A stretch of 63,036 bases of DNA from Aquibacillus salsiterrae (lineage in GTDB: Bacteria; Bacillota; Bacilli; Bacillales; Amphibacillaceae): positions 1 to 63,036 of the forward strand of contig NZ_JAMQKC010000012.1 of NCBI RefSeq assembly GCF_028416595.1, in the 5' to 3' direction. A program made the position numbers and the translations under genes. Of this stretch, positions 1 through 8,147 are shown piece after piece; position 1 is the first letter of the stretch; every line of letters starts with the position of its first letter. The notes under the pieces were generated by a model. It had not been told where the DNA came from. It ran no database searches and was given only the letters and a program-made list of their open reading frames with translations.

Positions 1-1
1 G

Positions 2-40
2 TCAGAATTAGAGCAAGAGCTAGGCATCACACCGTTTTGA
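2..40 (+). CDS. 3' end of a protein cut by the window edge
   Basis: The first bases read in frame as SELEQELGITPF followed by TGA. Only twelve residues are visible, so the family cannot be named. The reading is supported only by an open frame, acidic amphipathic content and a non-coding stretch after it. Confidence 0.3.
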   Translation, partial: SELEQELGITPF

Positions 41-219
41 TAACTCCCATTCCCCTATCCAATATTAAAATTATAGGTGGGGGAATTTTAAATGACTATG
101 TGGGGGAATTTTCAGTTGACAATTACAGCTATTTTTATAGCTGAAGTTGTAAGTTAAAAGAGGATTTAGCGGAGTTTGCGATGCCTTAAAACTACAAATC
201 TTATGAAAAAGCTTTGAAA
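41..219. other. Intergenic region, no gene seen
   Basis: AT-rich gap between the edge gene and the terminator of the potassium transporter gene. It contains a short inverted AGCTAT motif near 128-146 but no ORF with a ribosome binding site. Confidence 0.4.
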
Positions 220-253
220 AAAGAAAGGTGTTAGCAACCTAACACCTTTCTTT
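220..253. terminator. Bidirectional hairpin terminator
   Basis: A perfect 14-bp inverted repeat (AAAGAAAGGTGTTA and its complement) with a 6-nt loop and A/T tracts on both sides. It lies five bases beyond the stop of the leftward potassium transporter gene. Confidence 0.85.
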
Positions 254-257
254 ACAG

Positions 258-1583
258 TTAACCTGTTAATAGGTCTTCTTTTGGATAACGAATTCCTGTT
301 TCTCTTGGATTAGCAAAAGAGAAGGCCAGTGTTAATGGTCCTACTTTACCAATCATCATCATAAAAATAATGATTAATTTACCAATCCATGTTAAATCCC
401 CGGTTATGCCTGTTGAAAGACCTACTGTACCAAATGCAGATACCGACTCAAAGACAATATCAATAAATGGTGCGTCTTCTGTTATGTTTAGGATGAAAAT
501 TGATAAAAAGATGAAGGATAAACCTATAATCGAAATCGCAAGGGAGCGAACGATGGTTGAAAAAGTGATTGCCCGTCGGAAAATCACGACATCCTCACTA
601 TCTTTTAAAAAAGCAAAGACGGCAAAGATTAAAGCAAAAAACGTAGTGAGCTTAATCCCTCCTCCAGTAGAAGCGCTACCGGCACCAATAAACATAAGAA
701 GAATGATAAAAAACAATGTTGCTTCTTGTAAGCTACCAATATCAAGTGTATTAAAGCCAGCAGTTCTAGGCGTAACAGCTTGGAAGTAGGAGGCTTGAAG
801 TTTCTCGAAAGTTGATAAGTTACCAATTGTTGCCGGATTATGGTATTCGAGTATAAAGACTGTAATCGTTGCAACGACATTGATAACTAGCGTTCCGATA
901 ATCATAAGCTTCGTATGGACACTAAGTTTATGGAAATCCTTTTTTTTCCAAAGGTCAAAGATAACAGTAAAACCTAACCCGCCAACAATAAACAAAAAGG
1001 TTATCACAAGGTTCACAACTGGGTCTCCGACATAATCGGATAAACTATCGGACCAGATCGAGAAACCTGCGTTGTTGAATGATGAAATGGAATGAAAAAA
1101 GCTTGCATACAACCCTTGTTTAACACCTAATGTAGGGATCCATCTTCCTGCTAATGCAATAAATGCTATTCCTTCAACGATGGTAGAAAAGATAAACAAT
1201 CGTTTAGCTAATCCAACAATCCCTCCTATTGAAGATTGGTTTAACGCTTGAGAGACGAGGATTCTTTCTTTAAAACCAATTTTACGTCCGGCAATTAAAA
1301 AGATAAATACTGCAAATGTCATAATCCCAAGACCGCCGATTTGAATTAAACCTAAGATAACGAGTTGTCCAAACAATGTAAAAACTGTTCCAGTATCAAG
1401 CACTGCTAACCCGGTAACTGTCATGGCAGATGTTGCAGTGAAAAAGGAATCAAGCCAACTTATTTCTTTGTATGTTGCAAATGGTAGTTTTAATAAAAGT
1501 GATCCAATTATAATAAACGATATAAAAATTATTAGTAAAAACTGTGGTGGACTCAACTTAATTTTTTCTTTGATTTGACTCAT
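258..1583 (-). CDS. TrkH/KtrB-family potassium uptake channel subunit
   Basis: Integral membrane, ion-conducting subunit of a Ktr-type potassium uptake system, 441 aa. The protein is a hydrophobic chain with the repeated pore/filter motifs of the superfamily: GGLGIMTF, TPRTAGFNTLDIG, GSASTGGGIKLTTF and SAFGTVGLSTGIT. An in-frame start 54 nt further upstream exists, but AAAGGAG lies 10 nt before the ATG of MSQIKEKIK, which fixes the start used here. Known family members need a cytoplasmic RCK partner (KtrA/KtrC); none is encoded nearby, so a solitary KtrD-like gene with its partner elsewhere is the likely arrangement. The family is certain; the KtrB versus KtrD assignment is not. Confidence 0.93.
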   Translation of the reverse strand: MSQIKEKIKLSPPQFLLIIFISFIIIGSLLLKLPFATYKEISWLDSFFTATSAMTVTGLAVLDTGTVFTLFGQLVILGLIQIGGLGIMTFAVFIFLIAGRKIGFKERILVSQALNQSSIGGIVGLAKRLFIFSTIVEGIAFIALAGRWIPTLGVKQGLYASFFHSISSFNNAGFSIWSDSLSDYVGDPVVNLVITFLFIVGGLGFTVIFDLWKKKDFHKLSVHTKLMIIGTLVINVVATITVFILEYHNPATIGNLSTFEKLQASYFQAVTPRTAGFNTLDIGSLQEATLFFIILLMFIGAGSASTGGGIKLTTFFALIFAVFAFLKDSEDVVIFRRAITFSTIVRSLAISIIGLSFIFLSIFILNITEDAPFIDIVFESVSAFGTVGLSTGITGDLTWIGKLIIIFMMMIGKVGPLTLAFSFANPRETGIRYPKEDLLTG

Positions 1584-1816
1584 AAAAGGGAGACTCCTTT
1601 GATTTTCATCCATGTATAAGCATGCCCATAATACCATATATTTAGCTTTTTCACTACTAGATTCTGGATACAGTAAGATTAAATGAAGGGGCAGACCATC
1701 GACTAAATGAGCTCGAGATTAATAAAAAGAGTAGATAAAGGAGTATGTCATCGACAGAAAGAGCTTGGGATTAGCATAAATCGTAGGTAATGAGGTCAGA
1801 CAATTGCAAAGTAATC

Positions 1817-1867
1817 AAAACGGGAGAGGCTGTATAATGACTAACGTAATAAGCGTTCTCCCGTTTT
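1817..1867 (-). terminator. Probable terminator, long-loop hairpin
   Basis: The arms AAAACGGGAGA and TCTCCCGTTTT flank a loop of about 29 nt that holds a smaller AACG/CGTT stem. It lies just after the stop of the small leftward membrane protein gene. The T-tract is weak. Confidence 0.5.
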
Positions 1868-1872
1868 CGGTA

Positions 1873-2067
1873 TTACAGTTTTCTTTTTTTGCCAAACAAA
1901 ACCATGAATCCTTGATAAATGATGACACAACTGAATACGAGAATTGTAATGACGCCGATAAGTAAGGTAAGTGGTGCTAACGATGATAACAATCCAGTTA
2001 AAGGAACTTCTATGATTGAAAAACCAGCAAAAATACAAGCAAGGTATAGCAATAATGTCGGATTCAA
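1873..2067 (-). CDS. Small two-segment membrane protein, unknown function
   Basis: 64 residues with two hydrophobic stretches (about residues 4-30 and 33-57) and a basic tail GKKRKL, predicting a small inner-membrane protein with the tail inside. AAAGGAG runs straight into an in-frame GTG, which would leave no spacer, so the TTG three codons later (spacing 8) is the likely start. I do not recognise the family. It is transcribed alone and ends at a long-loop hairpin. Confidence 0.6.
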   Translation of the reverse strand: MNPTLLLYLACIFAGFSIIEVPLTGLLSSLAPLTLLIGVITILVFSCVIIYQGFMVLFGKKRKL

Positions 2068-2193
2068 GCAGTTCACTCCTTTCTTTCCTATACGTTTATT
2101 TAATCTTGATGAAAAATATGTACTTAAATTCGTTTTAACTAGCTATTGTTGGTCAATAATGTGGGTAGAGAATTATTGATAGGATGATGGTGA

Positions 2194-2445
2194 GTGGAAA
2201 AGAAAATGGCATTTCCAGTAGAAAAGTTAAAGTTTCTAAGTAAAGAAGAAAAACAACTTCTAAGAGAATACAAACAAAAAGAAAAGGAAGCGAGTACAGC
2301 AATACATAAAATGTATTACACAGGAAAAATCAACGCTGTATATGATCTGGCTGAAATTGTTTATAAAGAACGGTTAACTAGTGCGTTAATGGAAGAAACC
2401 ATTCAAACACTAGTTGGTAACCGTCCGAGTAGCAAGGCAGAATAA
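2194..2445 (+). CDS. Small charged helical protein, unknown function
   Basis: 83 residues, highly charged and probably all helical (KEEKQLLREYKQKEKEAS, then YKERLTSALMEETIQTL). The GTG start has AGGA 9 nt upstream; an internal ATG (MAFPVEKL) four codons later is an alternative. No family recognised. Its TAA stop is also the first three bases of a dispersed intergenic repeat (TAAGAAAAGCGC), the first of several such coincidences in this window. Confidence 0.6.
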   Translation: MEKKMAFPVEKLKFLSKEEKQLLREYKQKEKEASTAIHKMYYTGKINAVYDLAEIVYKERLTSALMEETIQTLVGNRPSSKAE

Positions 2446-2488
2446 GAAAAGCGCAAGTCGTCGCGCCTTGGTCAGACCCGAGGGGCTA
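2443..2488 (-). repeat. Left half of a dispersed intergenic element
   Basis: Reads TAAGAAAAGCGC and ends in GAGGGGCTA, matching the 3' half of the full element at 30378-30498 in reverse orientation. The missing half resumes at 6433 in the same orientation. Confidence 0.75.
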
Positions 2489-2515
2489 ACCAAACCGGTT
2501 TAGGAGATGCAGCAA

Positions 2516-3013
2516 TTAAGATTCGTTTGATATTTCGGTAATTTCGACCTTACATCCTAATTCGTCATGATAATTTTGCAACGTAGAGAACTTATATTTA
2601 CGCAAAATATTCGAATCGTTCTTTTTATAAGCTTCAATGTATCGATCAACGTACTTTTTAAACGATTTTATGATATGAACCTCTGCTTTAACTATTTTTA
2701 AGAACTCGTCTTGTTGAATCTTAAACGGATGCAAAGAAACAAAACGCTTGTCTGTAATTATCACAGCTTTGGAATAATCTAAGCCTTTTCTTACTTTCTT
2801 ACCTCTTTCTTGGACGAACTTTGTAGTGAAATTTTCTTTATGATTCATTGATGAACGTAAAGGGATTGCAAACTGGTATCCTTTTACGTTAACCATCAAA
2901 ATGTCATAACCTCGACCTTTGTCATTAAAAGTTCCATCTCTATTTTTATCAGCAACTTCAACTAAATGGCCATGTTCATCATAAAAAGCTTGTGTTAACT
3001 GGTGTAGCTTTAG
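2516..3013 (-). pseudogene. TenpIN-family type III toxin homologue lacking a start
   Basis: The open frame gives about 165 residues, the usual length of TenpN endoribonuclease toxins. It starts LKLHQLTQAFYDEHGHLVEV, continues RGYDILMVNVKGYQFAIPLRSS and KGLDYSKAVIITDKRF, and ends FSTLQNYHDELG, a pattern I recall for the TenpN/ToxN fold. Where family members have the initiator Met there is CTA, and no ATG, GTG or TTG occurs between the upstream stop (3044-3046) and the middle of the protein (TTG at 2899). GAGGGG sits at the right distance, so the start codon may have been lost by mutation. Family assignment is from pattern memory; decay is inferred from the start. Confidence 0.6.
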
Positions 3014-3110
3014 GAATAGCCCCTCGTAAAAAAAAGAAAATCCCTAGTGAATGATGTTGGAGGTAGGGTAGCCCCACGTAAAAAAAAGAAATCCCATTGA
3101 ATGATTAAAA
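3014..3110 (-). repeat. Two 50-bp direct repeats before the toxin
   Basis: On the minus strand, ATCATTCAATGGGATTTC, a run of eight T and ACGTGGGGCTA recur 50 bp later as ATCATTCACTAGGGATTTTC, eight T and ACGAGGGGCTA. In type III toxin-antitoxin loci the antitoxin is a tandem-repeat RNA placed just upstream of the toxin, so these are candidate antitoxin repeats. Two copies is fewer than usual. Confidence 0.5.
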
Positions 3111-3130
3111 AATGAACTTGTGAGATATCA

Positions 3131-3165
3131 AAAAAAGTCCTAGTATTTTTACTAGGACTTTTTTT
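3131..3165. terminator. Strong bidirectional hairpin
   Basis: AAAAAAGTCCTAGT pairs with ACTAGGACTTTTTT around a 6-nt loop. On the minus strand it lies between the promoter at 3224-3253 and the two 50-bp repeats, so it could limit transcription into the toxin. Confidence 0.8.
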
Positions 3166-3223
3166 ATTTATTTTTTTAAGGGGAAAAACATATTGCGCAG
3201 ACTTGCCTCCTGCATCTATATAT

Positions 3224-3253
3224 ATTATATGTTTGTAATTCCGGAAAAGTCAA
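3224..3253 (-). promoter_or_regulatory. Vegetative promoter facing the toxin locus
   Basis: On the minus strand TTGACT, an 18-bp spacer, then TATAAT. This is close to the sigma-A consensus and points to the hairpin, repeats and toxin remnant. Confidence 0.7.
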
Positions 3254-3632
3254 GGTACTAGCTGGGTTTCGAGGAAATCGTATCAATTAAATTTTCACAG
3301 TATAAAATTAATTCGATTTGCAAAAACTAAAAAATACTCTTCTTTTTCTAAGGACTGAATGGAGAATTGATTAAAACAGTAGTTGCTAAAGAAAGAATAT
3401 ACTTACCAACAGTGGACTGCCTTAATGGCAGTCTTTTGCCTTCAGGCAATTAACGTAAAAAACATAAAATTCAGGGTTGCTAAAATAGAAGCGAAATGCT
3501 ACTTAACAATTAAAAAAGATTAGGAAAAAATTATCACTGGCTTTTTCGAGATGAAATATTAATGATTGTATAAATTTGTATATGCTGAATAACAATAATT
3601 AAAAGGAAGGTTTTTCATAAAGGAGGAGTTCC
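3254..3632. other. Intergenic region with an orphan hairpin
   Basis: No ORF. At 3415-3437 GACTGCC/GGCAGTC is followed by TTTT, and a small TTGCC/GGCAA stem comes next at 3437-3450. It resembles a terminator with no upstream gene, perhaps the remains of deleted DNA. Confidence 0.4.
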
Positions 3633-4295
3633 ATGAAAAAAATTATTGGGTTATTTTCTGGGATTTTAATAACATTTTCTTTAGTAGGATTCAGTTCTAA
3701 TAATTTTTTTGATAAATCCATAGTAAATAACGTTAATACTACAACAGAAAACCCAAAACCGAAACCTTTAAGTGAAGAAACGAGTAAAGAAATTAACAAA
3801 ACTTTAGAAGATATTAAAACAGAATTATTACTATCCGGTTATAATATCGCTACGGTAAGTAGTTCGCACCCTTCTAACGAAATTGTAATAAAAGTAGTTG
3901 GAACGCAAGGATATTTTGATTCTGTTAAAGGAAATGTTAAGAATTCAGTAAAAAAAATAATTGAGCAAACAATTCTTGAAGAACATTTAGTTATTGTCAC
4001 TAGGCAATCTCATTCTACAGAGGAAGAAAAATTCAGACAATTTCATAAAGAAATGTTCACCATAACAGGAACCTTATCAAAGGGACTTCAAGATTATGAT
4101 GAAGTAGGAAATATAAAAGCAGACTATCAAAAATCCATAACAATAGAAACAAAAATCAAAGGAACTGACGAAGATGTTCAATCAAAAATGAAAGAAATAA
4201 AAAAGAAGGCTAAAGAATTATTGAATTCACCAGAACTTAAATCTGTCTCCAATATTCAATCTTATGAAATATATATAAATAACACAAATGATTAA
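3633..4295 (+). CDS. Exported DUF4030-like protein
   Basis: 220 residues starting with a signal-like segment MKKIIGLFSGILITFSLVGF and no lipobox Cys. The rest is hydrophilic and appears to hold two related alpha/beta units (about 55-110 and 130-215), each with a helix ending in SVK...VKKIIEQ or MKEIKKKAKELLN and strands such as NEIVIKVVG and KSITIETKIKG. That layout resembles DUF4030 proteins of bacilli, whose function is unknown. An excellent AAAGGAGGAG precedes the ATG. It lies in the accessory island and is AT-rich. The family call is tentative. Confidence 0.65.
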   Translation: MKKIIGLFSGILITFSLVGFSSNNFFDKSIVNNVNTTTENPKPKPLSEETSKEINKTLEDIKTELLLSGYNIATVSSSHPSNEIVIKVVGTQGYFDSVKGNVKNSVKKIIEQTILEEHLVIVTRQSHSTEEEKFRQFHKEMFTITGTLSKGLQDYDEVGNIKADYQKSITIETKIKGTDEDVQSKMKEIKKKAKELLNSPELKSVSNIQSYEIYINNTND

Positions 4296-4306
4296 GATTT
4301 AAAATA

Positions 4307-4345
4307 ATAAACGTCTACGAAGATCCCTATTTAGCAGACGTTTAT
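4307..4345. terminator. Bidirectional terminator between convergent genes
   Basis: ATAAACGTCT pairs with AGACGTTTAT around a 19-nt loop, between the ends of two converging genes for secreted proteins. Confidence 0.7.
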
Positions 4346-4349
4346 CTCA

Positions 4350-4727
4350 TTAGTCATAAAATTCGATTTTAATGGAATCGTATTTTTCAACTCCAATATA
4401 GAAATCTACTACACTACCAGCTGGAATGTTGCTAAATTCAATAGTGCCTGTCCCATAATATGTTATAGCTTTTGAATTCCGAGGTTCGCCATCAATATAA
4501 ATTGTTGCACTAAAAGAATTAGATGTTGTTTCATAGCTGGTAATATCTAATTTGAAATTACCACCATCCGTTGCAACATATTCGTCTGTGAAAGTATCTT
4601 TAACATAAATAAAAGAAATGTTTTGTTCTCCTTTATAATCCCATTCGCCACTACCAGCGAAAACATTTAAAGGAGATACAAGAGTAAAAAGTAAAGCTAT
4701 CAACAAAGTAGTTTTCTTTAATGACAT
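4350..4727 (-). CDS. Small secreted protein, unknown function
   Basis: 125 residues with a clear Sec signal peptide: a basic start MSLKKTT, a hydrophobic core and a probable cleavage after NVFA. The mature part of about 100 residues has alternating hydrophobic positions and aromatics (SFIYVKDTF, SFSATIYIDG, GSVVDFYIGVEKY), suggesting a beta-sandwich. TTAGGAGGTGATTTT before the ATG fixes the start and rules out a longer upstream frame. No Cys and no recognisable catalytic motif. It is part of the accessory island and unlike any family I can name. Confidence 0.6.
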   Translation of the reverse strand: MSLKKTTLLIALLFTLVSPLNVFAGSGEWDYKGEQNISFIYVKDTFTDEYVATDGGNFKLDITSYETTSNSFSATIYIDGEPRNSKAITYYGTGTIEFSNIPAGSVVDFYIGVEKYDSIKIEFYD

Positions 4728-4840
4728 AAAATCACCTCCTAAAAAAGTTATAAGAACTAATTCTATACCAAACAAGGAAATTCCTACCAAAAATTACGTT
4801 TTTATTAATTTTTAAACTAAAAACGATTTTAAGAGGATGT

Positions 4841-5682
4841 TCAAAACCCCCATGGCTTATCAGCCACCACGATGAATGAAAATGGATATAGTGGGGATAC
4901 TATTAGGGATGTCGCCTGGTCTTCTTTACTAAAATACCCTAAATCAGTTACTAGGTAGTCCACCTTTAGATCGCCAATTTGCTTGAGTTTTTCAACCAAT
5001 GGAAGTAAAACATCGATGTCAGCGGTATCTGGTGGCAGAATGATGGACAAAAGTACGACGGGCCCCGTTGGTGTAGGACATACGATAGAGTGTTTACGAT
5101 ACCCTATAAAAAACTTGTTTTGATTTGCCTTGTTACGTTGAACTCCCACTTTGGCGTCGGGATCCGAATATGTTTTCTCACACTCGCAAGTATCTTTGTT
5201 TTCGCAGTTAAAGCGTTTCTTTTTATATCCATTCACAAGTGCATAAACTGGCCTAGAATCAATGCCAGCAAGCGTTGGTTGTAAAAAGTCATCCAACTTT
5301 AATGCTTGACCAATGAGATTAAATAATATTTCATAAAACAATTCTGGTGTAACATATTTACGAAAATGACTTAAGCTACTGTGAGCAGGCACATCCTTTA
5401 TGTTTGGTGTGCCAATGAAGTTGCACCAAGCTTGATTTTGGGTTCTACGAGCTGTCTGCATAATTCTCGAAAAGACGTAACTTCTGGGCAAGTAAAATAC
5501 AAATAATGCATCCGAAAGTATACCCTCGGATCCACAGGAGGACGACCGCCGTCCTTATAAAGTGGTTTGATTTTCTCTAATACAATGGAATCGTCTACAT
5601 GATCTATGTAATCTATCAGTTCAACATCAAACCCGAGTGTGTTATAATAGTGGAAAGGAATTAGTTCCAATTGTAATTCCAT
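4841..5682 (-). pseudogene. Frameshifted, C-terminally short DDE transposase
   Basis: Two overlapping frames form one transposase. The first (5682 to 5398) has the DUF772-type N-terminus GGRPPVDPRVYFRMHYLYF and FRELCRQL. The second (5491 to 4841) resumes with NQAWCNFIGTPN and carries the catalytic core: AGIDSRPVYAL, KVGVQRNKANQNKFFIGYRKH and YLVTDLGYFS. The shift falls between CRQL and NQAWC, near 5430-5455. The second frame stops soon after a VVADKPWGF segment, without the usual C-terminal part with the last catalytic Glu. The order matches IS5/IS1182-type elements. No matching terminal inverted repeats were found, so the copy is a dead fragment. Confidence 0.75.
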
Positions 5683-5757
5683 GAAAATGCACCTCGCAAA
5701 TTGGTATTTTTGGTTGTTTTGCCACTTCTATTTTACCATATTTAGCTGAGGGCATTT

Positions 5758-6432
5758 TTATTTTTTATAAAATTTAAGGGCTTTTTGAACACGCTCTTTT
5801 ATTAATTCTCGTTCAAAGGTTTCTGGAGCTTCTTCGTTAGCATAGTAAGTATATTTCCCTTTGTAACCTTTTTGCTTGGCTTCATAGATAAGTGTTTTAA
5901 CTGTAGCTTGTCCACTCGAACGCAATGTTTCCCATGATCTTTGTGATTGTTCTCCGCCACTGATAATGTCGAAGAGTTCAAATCCTTCGTCTTGTGAGAT
6001 ATAGCCAGTATTAGAATAATGTTTAATCCCTACAACTAACCTTTTCCATAAGTCTCCTTGTCCTGATCCGCTAGGTATATGGCCAATCGTTTCCGCCATT
6101 GCTTTTAATTCTTCAAAAGGTACAGGACGTAGTTCTTTTTCAAACTCTTTGTATAGTTCTTGCTGCCTTTTCTGGTTTCTTCTTTTTACTCTCTCCAGAA
6201 GAGCGTAAGTGTCTAATTTATTGTTAGGGTCAATCAATACTGAATCTATTCCACCACGAACTACTTGTAATGGGTTTTTAGCCTGAATATCAACCGGCAA
6301 TCCTTTTTCTTTTAAATCCTCTGCTACAAGCTCAATGATTCCTTTCATTTTCGCTTCATCACTGATTACTTGGTCTAACTGAAATAAAAGTCTGTAACGA
6401 TTCCCTTTACCTTCTTTACCGTGACTGACCGT
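5758..6432 (-). pseudogene. 5'-truncated primase/replication-protein fragment
   Basis: From the ATG at 6348 the frame gives 196 aa, but it stays open upstream with family-like sequence (TVSHGKEGKGNRYRLLFQLD) right up to the element boundary at 6433, so the N-terminus is missing. The pattern YRLLFQLD...DIQAKNPLQVVRGG resembles the primase/polymerase-like core of phage and plasmid replication proteins. FEELKAMAETIGHIPSGSGQGDLWKRLVVGIKHY resembles the helical PriCT-type domain that follows it. Function is inferred from pattern only. Truncation is supported by the open frame without a ribosome binding site upstream of MKGIIELV. Confidence 0.5.
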
Positions 6433-6480
6433 GGCGCCCGGAGCTAGACAGCTCTTGGATTTTTTATACTCTCTTATCTT
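6433..6480 (-). repeat. Right half of the interrupted intergenic element
   Basis: GGCGCCCGGAGCTAGACAGC followed by CTTGGATTTTTTATACTC and TTATCTT is the reverse complement of the usual left end of the element. It completes the half at 2443-2488. Confidence 0.75.
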
Positions 6481-6523
6481 TTAAAAAAGACTTTCAAAAG
6501 GTACGCCAAGAAAGCTTCGAAAA

Positions 6524-6563
6524 GAAAAACGCATGGATTAAAAAATAAATCCATGCGTTTTCT
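6524..6563. terminator. Terminator of the HpaB-type monooxygenase gene
   Basis: AGAAAAACGCATGGATT pairs with AATCCATGCGTTTTCT; it lies 31 nt past the stop of the leftward gene. Confidence 0.8.
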
Positions 6564-6593
6564 TCTGTCAATTTTTCAAATGAAGTAAGGCGT

Positions 6594-8027
6594 TCAGCGT
6601 AAAAACTCACGAATAAAATCAACATGTGGTTGCTTATTGTAGCTTTTGTAAAGCTCACTTCGAAGTCTTTCTGGGCTGCCAAGAAAAAATCGCTCATATT
6701 GTGTCTGTCTGCTCCCAAATGAACTCATTGTTGCATCCCAGGCTAGGCGAAATAATTGAACGCGGTCCTTAGCGCCTAGTGCAGCACTTTGTAAATATTG
6801 CTCAAGGTCTTCTCTAATGTCTGACTGAAAATCTGCTTCGGTAGGAATTGAGACCATCCCACTTGAACCAAGCAATTGAACGATTTCAGTTAGTCTCGGA
6901 TATAGCTTTGGAAAAGAGGATGTTGCAACTTGGAGTGGTATCAATTCTGGACGCATCAGACCAAATTCATCGATTGCTGCATTTGTTTCAGCTTTAGTCA
7001 GTAATGCTTTCATCGTTTCAACTGCAGCGATGATTTCAGCAACTTTATCTTGAACGTGGGGATATTCACTTATATTTATTGTTTCAACGATTGACTCTGC
7101 TAAGCCAAGGATAAATTCTGCTTTGATAATTTGTCTACTAACAACCTGGTGCAACGTAAACGGTAGAAAAGCACTTTTACTTTTGAAGGTATTTGCGACC
7201 TCGATATTGTTATAAAAAAACACCCTTTCCCAAGGGACTAGCACGTTATCGAACACTACAACGCTGTCTAATTCTTCAAACCTTGAACTTAACGGATAAT
7301 CAAACGTTGAATCGCCATCAACAAACGAATCACGACTTAAAAATTTCAATCCTTTTGTGTCACTAGGAATGGCGAAAGCAAAGGCATATGCTTTGTCAGT
7401 AATGCCACCAGGGGAAAAGACGATAACCTCATCAGTCATCCCACCCTGAGTGGCAAGCAGACGTGCCCCCTTAACGATGATTCCATCGTCATTTTCACCA
7501 ACTACTTTGGCGGCAATTGGTTCATCTGAATCTTCAAAGTATAACTGTGATCGATTCACTTGTGGATTAATAAATGTGTGCGTAAAGGAAAGATCCTCTT
7601 CTCGTGCTTTTTCATAAAAGTTGACCAAGTGGCTAGGGTAACAATTGTCTTTTCCTTCCAAAATTTCTGCCGAAGCAGCAAACGTCATTAATACTGTGTT
7701 CATGTAATCAGGGCTTCGGCCAAGCATCCCGCCGCTCACTTTTGCCCATTGTTGAACCATGTTGCTTCGTTTAATTAATTCATCGATGGTTGTTGGTTGA
7801 AGAAAAGAAGTACCAACCCGTTCACCGGTAGATGGTAAAGGATACGTCATCACGTCTAGTAATTCCTTTTTATGTTGCAAGTCATATAACTTTGCTTGAC
7901 TATGGATTGCTCCTTTTAAAGCTGGATGTTCAGAAATTTTCGAGGTTATTTTTTTCCCGTTATGCCAGATTTCCGTTTGTCTATTGTCAATCCGGTTGAT
8001 ATATTGTTGCCCAGTGATAGCTGGCAT
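6594..8027 (-). CDS. hpaB: 4-hydroxyphenylacetate 3-hydroxylase-type oxygenase
   Basis: 477 aa, full length for the HpaB/HpaB-1 oxygenase family, which uses reduced FAD from a separate reductase to hydroxylate phenolic substrates. It has the acyl-CoA-dehydrogenase-like fold; visible markers are GRSPDYMN (about residue 104), FTHTFINPQVNRS (about 150) with the Arg, Tyr and His used for substrate and flavin, LATQGGMTDE and LVPWERVFFYNN. AGGGGTGAG precedes the ATG. No HpaC reductase gene is adjacent, so the reductase would be shared or elsewhere. Bacillus subtilis YoaI is the nearest type I recall. The substrate is not proven by sequence. Confidence 0.88.
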   Translation of the reverse strand: MPAITGQQYINRIDNRQTEIWHNGKKITSKISEHPALKGAIHSQAKLYDLQHKKELLDVMTYPLPSTGERVGTSFLQPTTIDELIKRSNMVQQWAKVSGGMLGRSPDYMNTVLMTFAASAEILEGKDNCYPSHLVNFYEKAREEDLSFTHTFINPQVNRSQLYFEDSDEPIAAKVVGENDDGIIVKGARLLATQGGMTDEVIVFSPGGITDKAYAFAFAIPSDTKGLKFLSRDSFVDGDSTFDYPLSSRFEELDSVVVFDNVLVPWERVFFYNNIEVANTFKSKSAFLPFTLHQVVSRQIIKAEFILGLAESIVETINISEYPHVQDKVAEIIAAVETMKALLTKAETNAAIDEFGLMRPELIPLQVATSSFPKLYPRLTEIVQLLGSSGMVSIPTEADFQSDIREDLEQYLQSAALGAKDRVQLFRLAWDATMSSFGSRQTQYERFFLGSPERLRSELYKSYNKQPHVDFIREFLR

Positions 8028-8147
8028 TTTATCTCACCCCTTAATTAGAATAGGCTACTATCATGTTATTTGATAAGTTAAAATATGTTCCATTGTGTAT
8101 AATGATAGTAAAAAAAGGTGGAATTGTTTTGTTAGCTAAACCAATGA

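Larger units (their letters stand above)
2489..6432. mobile_element. Accessory island inserted in an intergenic element
   Basis: About 3.9 kb of AT-rich DNA holding a broken toxin, secreted orphans, a broken transposase and a truncated primase-like gene. The element half on the left stops at GGGGCTA and the half on the right starts at GGCGC, which is the continuous order seen in intact copies. No target-site duplication or integrase is visible, so the mechanism of entry is unknown. Confidence 0.5.

Noticed and set aside
258-1583. A complete KtrAB operon
   Set aside because: No RCK-domain gene is found on either side of the channel gene.
3415-3450. Small RNA gene at the double hairpin
   Set aside because: No promoter can be placed upstream and no conserved structure is recognised; kept only as an orphan hairpin.
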